Shown one piece after another: positions 13,731 through 20,927 of a DNA stretch of 30,683 bases; positions within the stretch are counted from its first letter, which is position 1, and every line of letters starts with the position of its first letter. The notes beneath the pieces are model-generated. The model made no database searches and was not told where the DNA came from. It saw nothing but the letters and a program-made list of their open reading frames with translations. A program made the translations under genes and the position numbers. Location of the stretch: the NCBI GenBank assembly GCA_947303695.1, contig CAMYYX010000004.1:1-30683 (forward strand), read 5' to 3'. This DNA comes from an uncultured Prevotellaceae bacterium. GTDB taxonomy: Bacteria; Bacteroidota; Bacteroidia; Bacteroidales; Bacteroidaceae.

Positions 13731-15581
13731 TTACTTCTTTAAAATGTCTTCGAATGCTTTGACTAACTCTGTGATAACGAACGGCTGTCCTTTAACTTGG
13801 TTGAACTGATAAGGAACGAAACCATCGACTTTCATGCGAAGCCATGAGGCCAATTGCCCCATGTTCTGCTCTGCTACCACTACTTTCTTGTACTTCATGA
13901 GTACCTCTGCGGTATTCTTTGGTAATGGGTTGATGAATTTGAAGTGAGCCATTGCCACCTTCTTTCCTGATGCTCTCATTTCGTCCATGGCGGCATGCAG
14001 ATGACCAAAAGTACCACCGAATCCTACAATCAGCAGGTCGGCATCATCTTTGTCTCCTAACACCTCGAGATCAGGAACAGGTATCTTATCTACTTTTTCC
14101 TTACGTAGACGAGTCATCAGGTCATGATTCTCTGGATTGGTCGAGATAGCGCCTGTCTGGTTATCTTTCTCCAGTCCTCCAAGGATATGTGCAAACCCTT
14201 CACGCCCTGGTACGGCCCAATAGCGTACTTTTGTCTTCTCGTCACGTAGGTAGGGTGCCCATTTGCCCTTCAATTCCTCTGGAACGTATGGAGGATTGAT
14301 GGAAGGATAAGTAGCAAGGTCAGGTAGTTTGAATGCGCTTGAACCATTTGCGATAAAGGCATCAGTCATCAAGATGACAGGGGTCATGTGTTCGAGCGCC
14401 ATCTTGGATGCCTGATAAGCTGCATCGAAGCAGTCGGTAGGACTTGTAGCTGCAATCACAGGCATTGGACTCTCACCATTACGGCCAAAAAGACACTGAA
14501 GCAAGTCGGTTTGTTCACTCTTGGTTGGCAGACCTGTTGCAGGACCACCACGTTGTACGTCAAGTACTACCAATGGGAGTTCCATGATGACGGCAAGGTT
14601 CATCGCCTCACTCTTCAAGCAGATGCCGGGACCTGATGTAGATGTGACTCCCAATGCGCCAGCAAACGAAGCACCTAGCGCTGATGCACATCCCGCAATC
14701 TCGTCCTCACATTGTACTGTTGTCACGCCGAGTGATTTGTGCTTTGACAACTCATGTAGAACATCAGTGGCAGGTGTGATAGGGTAAGAACCGAGATAGA
14801 GTTTCAGTCCTGCCTTCTCGGCTGCAGCAATAAATCCGTAGGCTGTTGCTTTGTTACCAGTGATATCCATATATCGTCCTGGCACCTTGTTTTTCGTTTC
14901 GATTCTATATACGTTGGCAACTGAGCTATGTGTGTTGTGCCCATAGTCGTAACCAGCCTTGATGACCTTGATGTTGGCTTCTGCCACTCCTGCTTTCTTC
15001 GCAAACTTCTCCTTTAGGTAGTTGAATGCTACATCGAGGTCACGATCGAAGAGCCAGCACACTAGTCCCAATGCAAACATATTGCGGCATTTCATCATCG
15101 CCTTCACATCCATACCAGAGTCGGCCAGACAGTCCTTTACCATTTGACTGATAGGGCAGGCAATCACGCGATCAGGGTCGATACCCATTTCGCCAAGATA
15201 ATCTGTAGTTTTGAAGGCGGCCTTCTCCAGATCCTTAGGACCGAACGAGTCAGTGTCGATGATGATAGCTGCACCTGTTTTCGCATAGCGGTATTGTGTC
15301 TTCAGTGCTGCAGCATTCATCGCTACTAACACATCACACAAGTCTCCTGGTGTATAGACCTGACCTGCACCGATGTGAACCTGAAAACCCGATACACCTG
15401 TCAACGAGCCTTGTGGGGCACGTATGTCTGCTGGATAATCAGGGAATGTACTGATGCTGTTACCTACTGTCGCAGAGACGGTAGAGAAGATATTTCCGGC
15501 AAGTTGCATACCGTCACCGGAGTCGCCCGAAAACCGGACAACGACTTCTTCCAATTCTTTAATTTCCAATTCGTCTGACAT
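13731..15581 (-). CDS. korA: 2-oxoacid:ferredoxin oxidoreductase, fused gamma-alpha subunit (KorA-like)
   Basis: Partner of KorB. With the ATG at 15581 it has 616 residues. The N-terminal third (about 1-190) is a gamma-type CoA-binding domain (VVRFSGDSGDGMQLAGNIFS; PDYPADIRAPQG). The rest is the alpha pyrimidine-binding domain (GLKLYLGSYPITPATDVLHEL; EDEIAGCASALGASFAGA; TSTSGPGICLKSEAMNLA; QRGGPATGLPTKSEQTDLLQ), as usual for Bacteroidota KorA. The ATG at 15581 is chosen because an in-frame ATG at 15635 lies upstream of the predicted transcription start near 15608. It heads the korA-korB-ribD operon. Confidence 0.93.
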   Translation of the reverse strand: MSDELEIKELEEVVVRFSGDSGDGMQLAGNIFSTVSATVGNSISTFPDYPADIRAPQGSLTGVSGFQVHIGAGQVYTPGDLCDVLVAMNAAALKTQYRYAKTGAAIIIDTDSFGPKDLEKAAFKTTDYLGEMGIDPDRVIACPISQMVKDCLADSGMDVKAMMKCRNMFALGLVCWLFDRDLDVAFNYLKEKFAKKAGVAEANIKVIKAGYDYGHNTHSSVANVYRIETKNKVPGRYMDITGNKATAYGFIAAAEKAGLKLYLGSYPITPATDVLHELSKHKSLGVTTVQCEDEIAGCASALGASFAGALGVTSTSGPGICLKSEAMNLAVIMELPLVVLDVQRGGPATGLPTKSEQTDLLQCLFGRNGESPMPVIAATSPTDCFDAAYQASKMALEHMTPVILMTDAFIANGSSAFKLPDLATYPSINPPYVPEELKGKWAPYLRDEKTKVRYWAVPGREGFAHILGGLEKDNQTGAISTNPENHDLMTRLRKEKVDKIPVPDLEVLGDKDDADLLIVGFGGTFGHLHAAMDEMRASGKKVAMAHFKFINPLPKNTAEVLMKYKKVVVAEQNMGQLASWLRMKVDGFVPYQFNQVKGQPFVITELVKAFEDILKK

Positions 15582-15614
15582 AGTTTTTTTATATTGGTTC
15601 TGATTTCTTGGCTG

Positions 15615-15646
15615 CAAAGTTACGCAAAGTTCCAATCATGACCAAA
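15615..15646 (-). promoter_or_regulatory. korA promoter
   Basis: On the minus strand TTTG (15646-15643), a 20-nt spacer and TAACTTTG (15622-15615) match the consensus exactly. The leader is about 27 nt to the ATG at 15581, which fixes that start. Confidence 0.85.
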
Positions 15647-15721
15647 TAATATAGAGTTAAATGTGTCGGTTGGGGTATAAAACGGATTTAAGACAGCTGT
15701 TTGCATACATGTGGAATAAAT

Positions 15722-15749
15722 TGAAAAGAGCCGACTTCTCGTCAGCTCT
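15722..15749 (-). terminator. Terminator after the sigma/membrane-partner operon
   Basis: A 9-bp stem with one G-U pair (15727-15735 with 15741-15749, 5-nt loop) is followed on the minus strand by TTTCAATTT. It is about 120 nt past the stop of the membrane protein gene. The intervening 3' region has one further 6-bp hairpin (GAAACT/AGTTTC near 15798-15813) and no ORF worth calling. Confidence 0.65.
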
Positions 15750-15871
15750 GTTTCAAAGTTTTGTTAAAACTTAATTGGTTTTGAGAGAATTGAAACTTCA
15801 CAGTTTCGCTTTCTTTGGTTTTAGTTAAAGCATATAAAAGAAAATGATTGTTATTTATCTCTTTTCATCAG

Positions 15872-16378
15872 CTATTCCAACATCATGTCTTCCTTATGGA
15901 TGGCTGGAGCTTGCTTCAGCGAGTCTGCTTTTGCCATCGCTTCTGATTGGGTGTGATCTATGATTTTGATTTTAGCTGTGATGTCTTCTTTCTTGGTGTA
16001 GGTATCTGTGACGCCTACAGTCGTGCTGCTTGCTGAGTTCTTTTGCAGTGCTCTTTCTGCGATATTGCTGATGGTGAGTAACACTGCTACGACAGCTGCT
16101 GCTTTGAAGAATGGTGCAAGGCGTGTGCTCAGTTTAACTTGCTTGGCCTCGACCGTCTTGTTTTCTGTTTCTGTCATCGCTAGGATACGCTTGTCGAAAT
16201 CTTCGCCCAGCTTCTCGTATTTCTCTTCTGCCTCAAGGGCAAAGAATGGAGCATATTGCATCAAGTGGTTGGGAACATCTTCCTGTTTGAAGAATGAGCG
16301 TAGAATCTGCTCTTCTTCCAGGGTTGTCTGGCAACCCCAATAGCGTTCCAACAATTGCTCTATGTACTGATAATTCAT
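15872..16378 (-). CDS. Single-pass membrane protein, possible anti-sigma factor
   Basis: Not assigned to a named family with certainty. The 168 residues have a cytosolic helical N-terminus (IEQLLERYWGCQTTLEEEQILRSFF, about 7-30; similar to N-termini of Bacteroidota proteins encoded beside ECF sigma factors), an acidic linker, one transmembrane helix (about 88-106, FFKAAAVVAVLLTISNIAE) and a 60-residue polar C-terminus that would be periplasmic. It follows the ECF sigma gene by 22 nt on the same strand and shares its promoter and terminator. That makes a membrane anti-sigma factor the natural inference. It has no ZAS-type HxxxCxxC zinc motif, so if it is an anti-sigma factor it is an atypical one. 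Confidence 0.6.
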   Translation of the reverse strand: MNYQYIEQLLERYWGCQTTLEEEQILRSFFKQEDVPNHLMQYAPFFALEAEEKYEKLGEDFDKRILAMTETENKTVEAKQVKLSTRLAPFFKAAAVVAVLLTISNIAERALQKNSASSTTVGVTDTYTKKEDITAKIKIIDHTQSEAMAKADSLKQAPAIHKEDMMLE

Positions 16379-16400
16379 CGACTTGGTATGTTTTAGCGAT

Positions 16401-16898
16401 TTATGATTTATTGATCTTAGTTTTTACCGTTTGTCGAGCCCTAAAGAGGTTTACCTTCACATCTGATAGGCTGACTCCCATGATATCGGCAATCTCTTGA
16501 TAGGATTTTTCTTCGATATCGCGGAGCAGGATGATAGTTCGTTGCTTTTCAGGCAGTTGCTGGATGATTGCTTGTATGCTGTCCATTTGTTGCTGTCTTA
16601 TCAGGGCTTCGTCCTGCGTTCGTGAGATGTCTGGTTGGTCATGTACCGTTTCATCAAGCGAGATGTTCTGTCGTTCTCTCTTGTTGAGTGAGTCTAATGC
16701 GAGGTTCCTGCAGACGGTCATCGAGTAGGTCTCCATGTTTTGAATGGCACTCCATTCATCGCGTTGGTTCCAGAGTTTAATCAGAGTATCTTGAACGATG
16801 TCCTCGGCTTCTTCCCTATTCGAGGTGATGCGCAGAGCCAATCTGAAGAGCTTGTCTTTCAGTGGTAACACATCGTTCTTGAAACTGATTTCTTTCAT
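16401..16898 (-). CDS. ECF-type RNA polymerase sigma factor
   Basis: Group IV sigma-70 factor. The ATG at 16898 gives 165 residues with region 2 (LFRLALRITSNREEAEDIVQDTLIKLWN, about 18-44) and region 4 (LPEKQRTIILLRDIEEKSYQEIADIMGVS... about 115-158, with a helix-turn-helix ending VKVNLFRARQ). Regions 1 and 3 are absent. The in-frame ATG at 16931 is rejected because an ECF-type promoter (TGTAAC-N16-CGTC, 16914-16939) lies between it and the chosen start, leaving a leader of only about 8 nt. The following gene encodes a small membrane protein that may hold it inactive. The regulon and signal are unknown; autoregulation is likely from the promoter type. Confidence 0.93.
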   Translation of the reverse strand: MKEISFKNDVLPLKDKLFRLALRITSNREEAEDIVQDTLIKLWNQRDEWSAIQNMETYSMTVCRNLALDSLNKRERQNISLDETVHDQPDISRTQDEALIRQQQMDSIQAIIQQLPEKQRTIILLRDIEEKSYQEIADIMGVSLSDVKVNLFRARQTVKTKINKS

Positions 16899-16913
16899 CT
16901 CTCTATTAATTAA

Positions 16914-16939
16914 GACGGATGAACCGCACAAAAGTTACA
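16914..16939 (-). promoter_or_regulatory. ECF-sigma-type promoter of the sigma gene
   Basis: On the minus strand TGTAAC (16939-16934), a 16-nt spacer and CGTC (16917-16914) match the general ECF promoter form (for example TGTAAC-N17-CGAC of B. subtilis SigX). An A-rich tract precedes the -35 element. An 8-bp inverted repeat (ACGGATGA at 16915-16922, TCATCCGT at 16942-16949) brackets the -35 element and overlaps the -10. No housekeeping TAnnTTTG with a matching -33 is present. Confidence 0.7.
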
Positions 16940-16959
16940 GCTCATCCGTATTTTTTTTA

Positions 16960-17730
16960 TTATTTTGTTATTTTCGTTCCTCTACTACTGTCTATGGCGG
17001 TTGCTTTGGTGATGATGACTTCCTTTACACCTGCATCGATGGCTTCGATGGCATTCTGAATCTTTGGTATCATACCGCCTTGAATCGTTCCGTTGTCCAC
17101 GAGTCGGTTAAAGTCTGCTGCGTTGATATGTGGGATGACGCTTTCCTCGTCGTCTATGTCTTGCATCACGCCAGCTTTCTCGAAACAGAAGATGAGTGAT
17201 ATATTATAATAAGGAGTCAAAGCTTTTGCTACCTCACCCGCGATAGTGTCCGCGTTTGTATTGAGCAGATTCCCTTCTCCATCATGTGTGAGGGGAGCCA
17301 TGATTGGTACGATACCAGTACTGATGAGTTGAGCCAATCGTTTGCCGTCCACTTTGTCTACATCACCTACAAATCCAAAGTCTATGGGGTTAGGTTGTCG
17401 TTTGTGCGATCGGATGATGTCCAGGTCAGCTCCTGTCAGTCCCATTGCATTGATGTTTCGTGCTTGCAACTGAGCGACGATGCTTTTGTTCACCAATCCA
17501 CCATACACCATCGTTACCACTTTCAGCATCTCAGCGTCTGTTACCCTGCGACCATCCACCATCTTGGTCTCGATGCCTAGTTGGGCGGCTATCTGTGTAG
17601 CACTGCGCCCTCCGCCATGTACCAGCAGTTTGTTGCCGGGTATGTTGGCAAAATCGTTCAGCAGCCGCTCCAGCGAGAGCTGCTCCTCTACGATTTTCCC
17701 TCCTACTTTGATGATTGTCAGCTTTTCCAT
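16960..17730 (-). CDS. argB: N-acetylglutamate kinase (or N-succinylglutamate kinase)
   Basis: Second step of arginine synthesis, phosphorylating the gamma-carboxylate of N-acylglutamate. The 256 residues have the amino-acid kinase fold: N-terminal TIIKVGGKIVEE, substrate loop LLVHGGGRSATQIA (37-50), the GLTGADLDIIRSHKR stretch, and NTNADTIAGEVAKAL for nucleotide binding. No N-terminal helix of the arginine-inhibited hexameric class is evident. In Bacteroides the arginine pathway uses N-succinyl intermediates, so the physiological substrate here could be N-succinylglutamate; sequence alone does not decide. It lies 4 nt after aroK on the same transcript as topA, and the sigma-factor promoter sits directly behind its stop. 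Confidence 0.93.
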   Translation of the reverse strand: MEKLTIIKVGGKIVEEQLSLERLLNDFANIPGNKLLVHGGGRSATQIAAQLGIETKMVDGRRVTDAEMLKVVTMVYGGLVNKSIVAQLQARNINAMGLTGADLDIIRSHKRQPNPIDFGFVGDVDKVDGKRLAQLISTGIVPIMAPLTHDGEGNLLNTNADTIAGEVAKALTPYYNISLIFCFEKAGVMQDIDDEESVIPHINAADFNRLVDNGTIQGGMIPKIQNAIEAIDAGVKEVIITKATAIDSSRGTKITK

Positions 17731-17734
17731 CTTG

Positions 17735-18280
17735 TCATTGGTTTTGGTGCGATGTGTGATAGCTTATGCTTTGTTTGATGATTTTTACGTATTGATCGAT
17801 TTGCTCTTGACGTGTAATCGTTTTAATCGTTACCATGTCAGTGGCTTTTTGATAGTATGGTTCCCGTTTTATGAGCGATGAAGTAATGAATTCGATCAGT
17901 TCCTCGTCAGTCTTTCCATCGACTAGCGGACGTTTTGACGCTCCCATCCTGATGTGTGCTTTCAACGTTTCTGGCATTGCTTTTAGGTAGATGGTATGAG
18001 CCTGTTGGTTCATGAAGTCGATGTTGTCATAAAAACAAGGAGTACCACCTCCTACAGCCAACACGATATCATCTTGCTGTATCACTTCATGGAGTGCCTG
18101 CCGTTCTTTCTCGCGGAATGCAACTTCCCCTTCCTGGGCGAAAATCTGTGAGATGGTTGTACCATTTTGTTCCTCAATATACCAATCAAGGTCGCAGAAG
18201 TTCAAACCCATTTGTTGGGCAAGTGCCTTTCCGATGGTGGTTTTGCCGGCCCCCATGTATCCTATCAAGATAACCTTCAT
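17735..18280 (-). CDS. aroK: Shikimate kinase
   Basis: Phosphorylates shikimate at the 3-hydroxyl in the chorismate pathway. The 181 residues from the ATG at 18280 have the Walker A motif GYMGAGKTTIGK at 7-18, the shikimate-binding Asp in DLDWYIEEQ, the substrate-contact segment EVAFREKERQAL, the Walker B-like VLAVGGGTPCF and the Arg lid RPLVDGKTDEEL. The ATG overlaps the last base of the topA stop (TGATG); a TTG codon just upstream is a less likely start. Coupling to topA, with argB downstream, makes a three-gene operon of unrelated functions, a common Bacteroidales arrangement. Confidence 0.95.
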   Translation of the reverse strand: MKVILIGYMGAGKTTIGKALAQQMGLNFCDLDWYIEEQNGTTISQIFAQEGEVAFREKERQALHEVIQQDDIVLAVGGGTPCFYDNIDFMNQQAHTIYLKAMPETLKAHIRMGASKRPLVDGKTDEELIEFITSSLIKREPYYQKATDMVTIKTITRQEQIDQYVKIIKQSISYHTSHQNQ

Positions 18281-20607
18281 CAACTTTTGTTAGCTTTTGC
18301 TTTTTGGGTTTTACTATCTTGAATTTGGATAATTTCCAAACACTTTTCTACTGTGAGTGTGTCCAGGTTTTGTTGACTCTTTGGCAGTTTGTAGTTGTTA
18401 CCTTTATAATGCAAATATGGTCCGAATCGTCCATTGAGCACTTCTAACTCTGGCTCTTCTGCAAACTGTTTCAAATGCTTCTTTTCATCGGTCTGCTTCT
18501 TCTCGTTGATCAGTTCGATAGCCTCTTCGAGTGTTACCTCCATCGGGTTGTATTTGCTTGGCAGGCTCACATACGATTTTTTGTGTAATACATAAGGTCC
18601 AAAACGACCTGTTCCGATTGTCACCTCAGAACCTTCGTATTCTCCGATGGTTCGAGGCAGTTTGAATAGATTCATTGCTTCCTCAAACGTAATGGTTTGA
18701 ATACTCTGATCCTTCTTCAGTTGTGCGAATCGGGGCTTGTCTTTATCGTTGGCACTTCCAATCTGTACCACAGGTCCGAATCGTCCTATCTTTACCGATA
18801 CGGGCTTCCCGCTGACAGGATCGGTACCCAGCACCCGTTCTCCCATCTTGTGGTCCATTTTGTCGTTCATGGTCTTCTCTACCAATGGCTCAAAGTCATT
18901 GTAGAAGTCCTTAATTACCTTCTTCCAATCAGTCTTTCCTTCTGCTACTTCATCGAAATCCTTCTCTACATTAGCTGTGAAGTTATAGTCCATGATCTCA
19001 GGGAAGAATTGCATAAGGAAGTCGTTTACAACGACACCAATGTCGGTTGGAAGCAGTTTTGCTTTCTCCTGACCTACAGTCTCTGTCTTTGTCGACTCCT
19101 TGATTTTGCCCTTGGCCAGTTTCAGCAAATGGAACTGATGCTTTTCTCCGGCTTTGTTGCCTTTGACGACATATTCACGTTGCTGGATGGTCGAAATAAT
19201 TGGGGCATATGTCGAGGGGCGTCCGATACCCAATTCCTCAAGTTTGCGAACCAAACTTGCTTCTGTATATCTTGCAGGAGCCTGCGAAAGTCTCTCTGTA
19301 GCTGACACTTGGATGGGCTTTAACTGTGTGCCCGTTTTGAGGTTAGGTAACATATGTGCCTCATCGTCTTGCTGTTCTTCATCTTCGTACGATTCGTGAT
19401 AGAGTCGTAGAAATCCGTCAAACAGCACTACCTCACCATTGGCAGTGAAGTCATAGCTTGTACCATCTACAATAATCTTAACGGTCGTCTTTTCAATATC
19501 GGCATCTGCCATCTGAGAAGCTAAAGTCCGTTTCCAGATTAATTCATAAAGTTTGCGCTCCTGTCCGTTGCCTGTAATTTCGTGTTGAGACATAAAGGTT
19601 GGGCGGATGGCCTCGTGAGCTTCCTGAGCACCTTTGGAATTGGTGTGGTAGTTACGAGTCTTACTATATTCTTTTCCCCATTGCTCCGTAATCTCAGTTT
19701 TGCTAGCACCCAAACATAGGGTTGAAAGGTTCACAGAGTCCGTACGCATGTATGTGATAAATCCGGATTCGTATAAGTGTTGTGCCACCATCATTGTTTG
19801 TGACACGGTGAAGCCCAGTTTTCTGGCAGCCTCCTGCTGTAATGTAGAAGTCGTAAATGGAGGAGCCGGTGTTTTTTTCATTGGCTTCTTAGTTATGTCA
19901 GCTACAGTAAAAGTTTTACCTTCGAGTAACTCAAGGAACTGTCTTGCCTCTTCTTCTGTTTTGAAGCGGGTGTTCAGGTCAGCACGGAATTCCGTCAACT
20001 GTCCCTTATCCTCTACTGCAAATGTGGCTTCTACTTTAAAGTGTGACTCAGCTTTAAACTGCTCAATTTCCCGCTCTCGCTCAACAATCAGTCTTACAGA
20101 AACAGATTGAACTCGGCCGGCAGAAAGTGATGGTTTCAGTTTCTTCCATAGTACAGGTGAAAGTTTGAAACCTACGATTCGGTCAAGCACGCGACGTGCC
20201 TGTTGAGCATTTACCAAGTTTATGTCTATACGTCTAGGTGCCTTAATGGCCTCCAAAATGGCGTTTTTCGTGATTTCGTGAAATACGATACGTTTGGTCT
20301 GCTCCATGTTCAGTCCTAGCACTTGAGCCAGATGCCATGAAATAGCTTCTCCTTCACGGTCTTCATCGGAAGCCAACCATACAGTTTCAGCCTCTTTTGC
20401 ATTCTTTTTCAATGATTTCACCAACGATTCCTTGTCTGACGGAATCTCATATTCAGGGTTTAAGTTATCGAGATTTACACCAAAGTCTTTTTTCTTCAGG
20501 TCGCGAATATGACCATAACTCGACATCACCTTATAGTCTTTGCCAAGAAATTTCTCCAAAGTCTTTGCCTTGGCAGGAGACTCTACAATCACCAGATTTT
20601 TTTGCAT
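18280..20607 (-). CDS. topA: DNA topoisomerase I
   Basis: Type IA topoisomerase that relaxes negative supercoils. The 775 residues hold the TOPRIM domain (VIVESPAKAKT with Glu9; DEDREGEA at 81-88), the type IA core with catalytic Tyr286 in SGFITYMRTDS, and the HEAIRPT motif. At the C-terminus are three beta repeats with the signature GRFGPxV/Y (KIGRFGPVVQIG; TGRFGPYVLHKKSYVSLP; NGRFGPYLHYKGNNYKLPK). The four-cysteine zinc fingers of the E. coli enzyme are absent, as in many Bacteroidota TopA. A promoter lies about 100 nt upstream with two hairpins in the leader. Overlaps aroK by one base. Confidence 0.97.
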   Translation of the reverse strand: MQKNLVIVESPAKAKTLEKFLGKDYKVMSSYGHIRDLKKKDFGVNLDNLNPEYEIPSDKESLVKSLKKNAKEAETVWLASDEDREGEAISWHLAQVLGLNMEQTKRIVFHEITKNAILEAIKAPRRIDINLVNAQQARRVLDRIVGFKLSPVLWKKLKPSLSAGRVQSVSVRLIVEREREIEQFKAESHFKVEATFAVEDKGQLTEFRADLNTRFKTEEEARQFLELLEGKTFTVADITKKPMKKTPAPPFTTSTLQQEAARKLGFTVSQTMMVAQHLYESGFITYMRTDSVNLSTLCLGASKTEITEQWGKEYSKTRNYHTNSKGAQEAHEAIRPTFMSQHEITGNGQERKLYELIWKRTLASQMADADIEKTTVKIIVDGTSYDFTANGEVVLFDGFLRLYHESYEDEEQQDDEAHMLPNLKTGTQLKPIQVSATERLSQAPARYTEASLVRKLEELGIGRPSTYAPIISTIQQREYVVKGNKAGEKHQFHLLKLAKGKIKESTKTETVGQEKAKLLPTDIGVVVNDFLMQFFPEIMDYNFTANVEKDFDEVAEGKTDWKKVIKDFYNDFEPLVEKTMNDKMDHKMGERVLGTDPVSGKPVSVKIGRFGPVVQIGSANDKDKPRFAQLKKDQSIQTITFEEAMNLFKLPRTIGEYEGSEVTIGTGRFGPYVLHKKSYVSLPSKYNPMEVTLEEAIELINEKKQTDEKKHLKQFAEEPELEVLNGRFGPYLHYKGNNYKLPKSQQNLDTLTVEKCLEIIQIQDSKTQKAKANKS

Positions 20608-20644
20608 GTATTGTCTTTTTCTATTACTTTTTACATTCTAGATC

Positions 20645-20696
20645 TTCTCCCAAAATAAAGGGAGAAATATCAGAAAGGACAGAGCGGCTTCCTTTC
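20645..20696 (-). promoter_or_regulatory. Two hairpins in the topA leader
   Basis: On the minus strand the roughly 100-nt leader contains two 7-bp perfect stems: GAAAGGA/TCCTTTC (20696-20690 with 20679-20673, 10-nt loop) and TTCTCCC/GGGAGAA (20666-20660 with 20651-20645, loop of 8 nt). Neither is followed by a T-tract. Role unknown. Confidence 0.45.
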
Positions 20697-20715
20697 AAAC
20701 TTTAATTTCGGGGGG

Positions 20716-20723
20716 CAAAGGTA
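20716..20723 (-). promoter_or_regulatory. topA promoter -7 box
   Basis: TACCTTTG on the minus strand (20723-20716) fits TAnnTTTG. The position of the -33 element falls inside the ATTCATA heptamer repeat and has no clear TTTG. The predicted start near 20709 gives a leader of about 100 nt. Confidence 0.6.
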
Positions 20724-20730
20724 CAAAACA

Positions 20731-20758
20731 ATTCATAATTCATAATTCATAATTCATA
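20731..20758. repeat. ATTCATA heptamer, four perfect tandem copies
   Basis: Four in-register copies of ATTCATA run from 20731 to 20758, followed by ATT. They lie in the roughly 320-nt gap between the divergent topA and nitroreductase genes, immediately behind the topA -7 box. Confidence 0.9.
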
Positions 20759-20805
20759 ATTTTTTGCAAAAAACATACTTTTTTCACTTTTCTCTTCTGT
20801 TTTTT

Positions 20806-20833
20806 ACATTTTGCATTCAACATTTTGCATTTT
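20806..20833. repeat. Degenerate heptamer block ACATTTT/GCATTNN
   Basis: Four in-register 7-mers: ACATTTT, GCATTCA, ACATTTT, GCATTTT. Can also be read as two copies of a 14-mer. Same intergenic gap as the ATTCATA block. Confidence 0.75.
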
Positions 20834-20859
20834 TACACCTTATTATTACAGTTTTTTTG

Positions 20860-20887
20860 AACTTCAAACTTCTAACTCCTAACTTTT
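20860..20887. repeat. Degenerate heptamer block AACTNNN
   Basis: Four in-register 7-mers: AACTTCA, AACTTCT, AACTCCT, AACTTTT. It ends just before the TAACTTCG box of the nitroreductase promoter, which echoes the same motif. Confidence 0.75.
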
Positions 20888-20890
20888 TTA

Positions 20891-20898
20891 TAACTTCG
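20891..20898 (+). promoter_or_regulatory. Likely nitroreductase promoter -7 box
   Basis: TAACTTCG differs from TAnnTTTG at one base. The predicted start near 20905 is just before an in-frame ATG at 20910, which supports the second ATG (20928) as the real start. No -33 TTTG at proper spacing. Confidence 0.45.
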
Positions 20899-20927
20899 CA
20901 GCAGAAAAAATGATTAATGAGATTCTT

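Noticed and set aside
15582..15635. Longer KorA starting at 15635
   Set aside because: That ATG is upstream of the predicted transcription start (about 15608) and the added residues have no family match.
16914..16961. Inverted repeat plus T-run that looks like a plus-strand terminator
   Set aside because: No plus-strand gene lies upstream. The stem coincides with the ECF promoter on the minus strand, and the T-run is the A-tract upstream of its -35 element.
20731..20887. Intergenic tandem repeats considered as a CRISPR array
   Set aside because: The unit is 7 bp with no spacers and no cas genes nearby.
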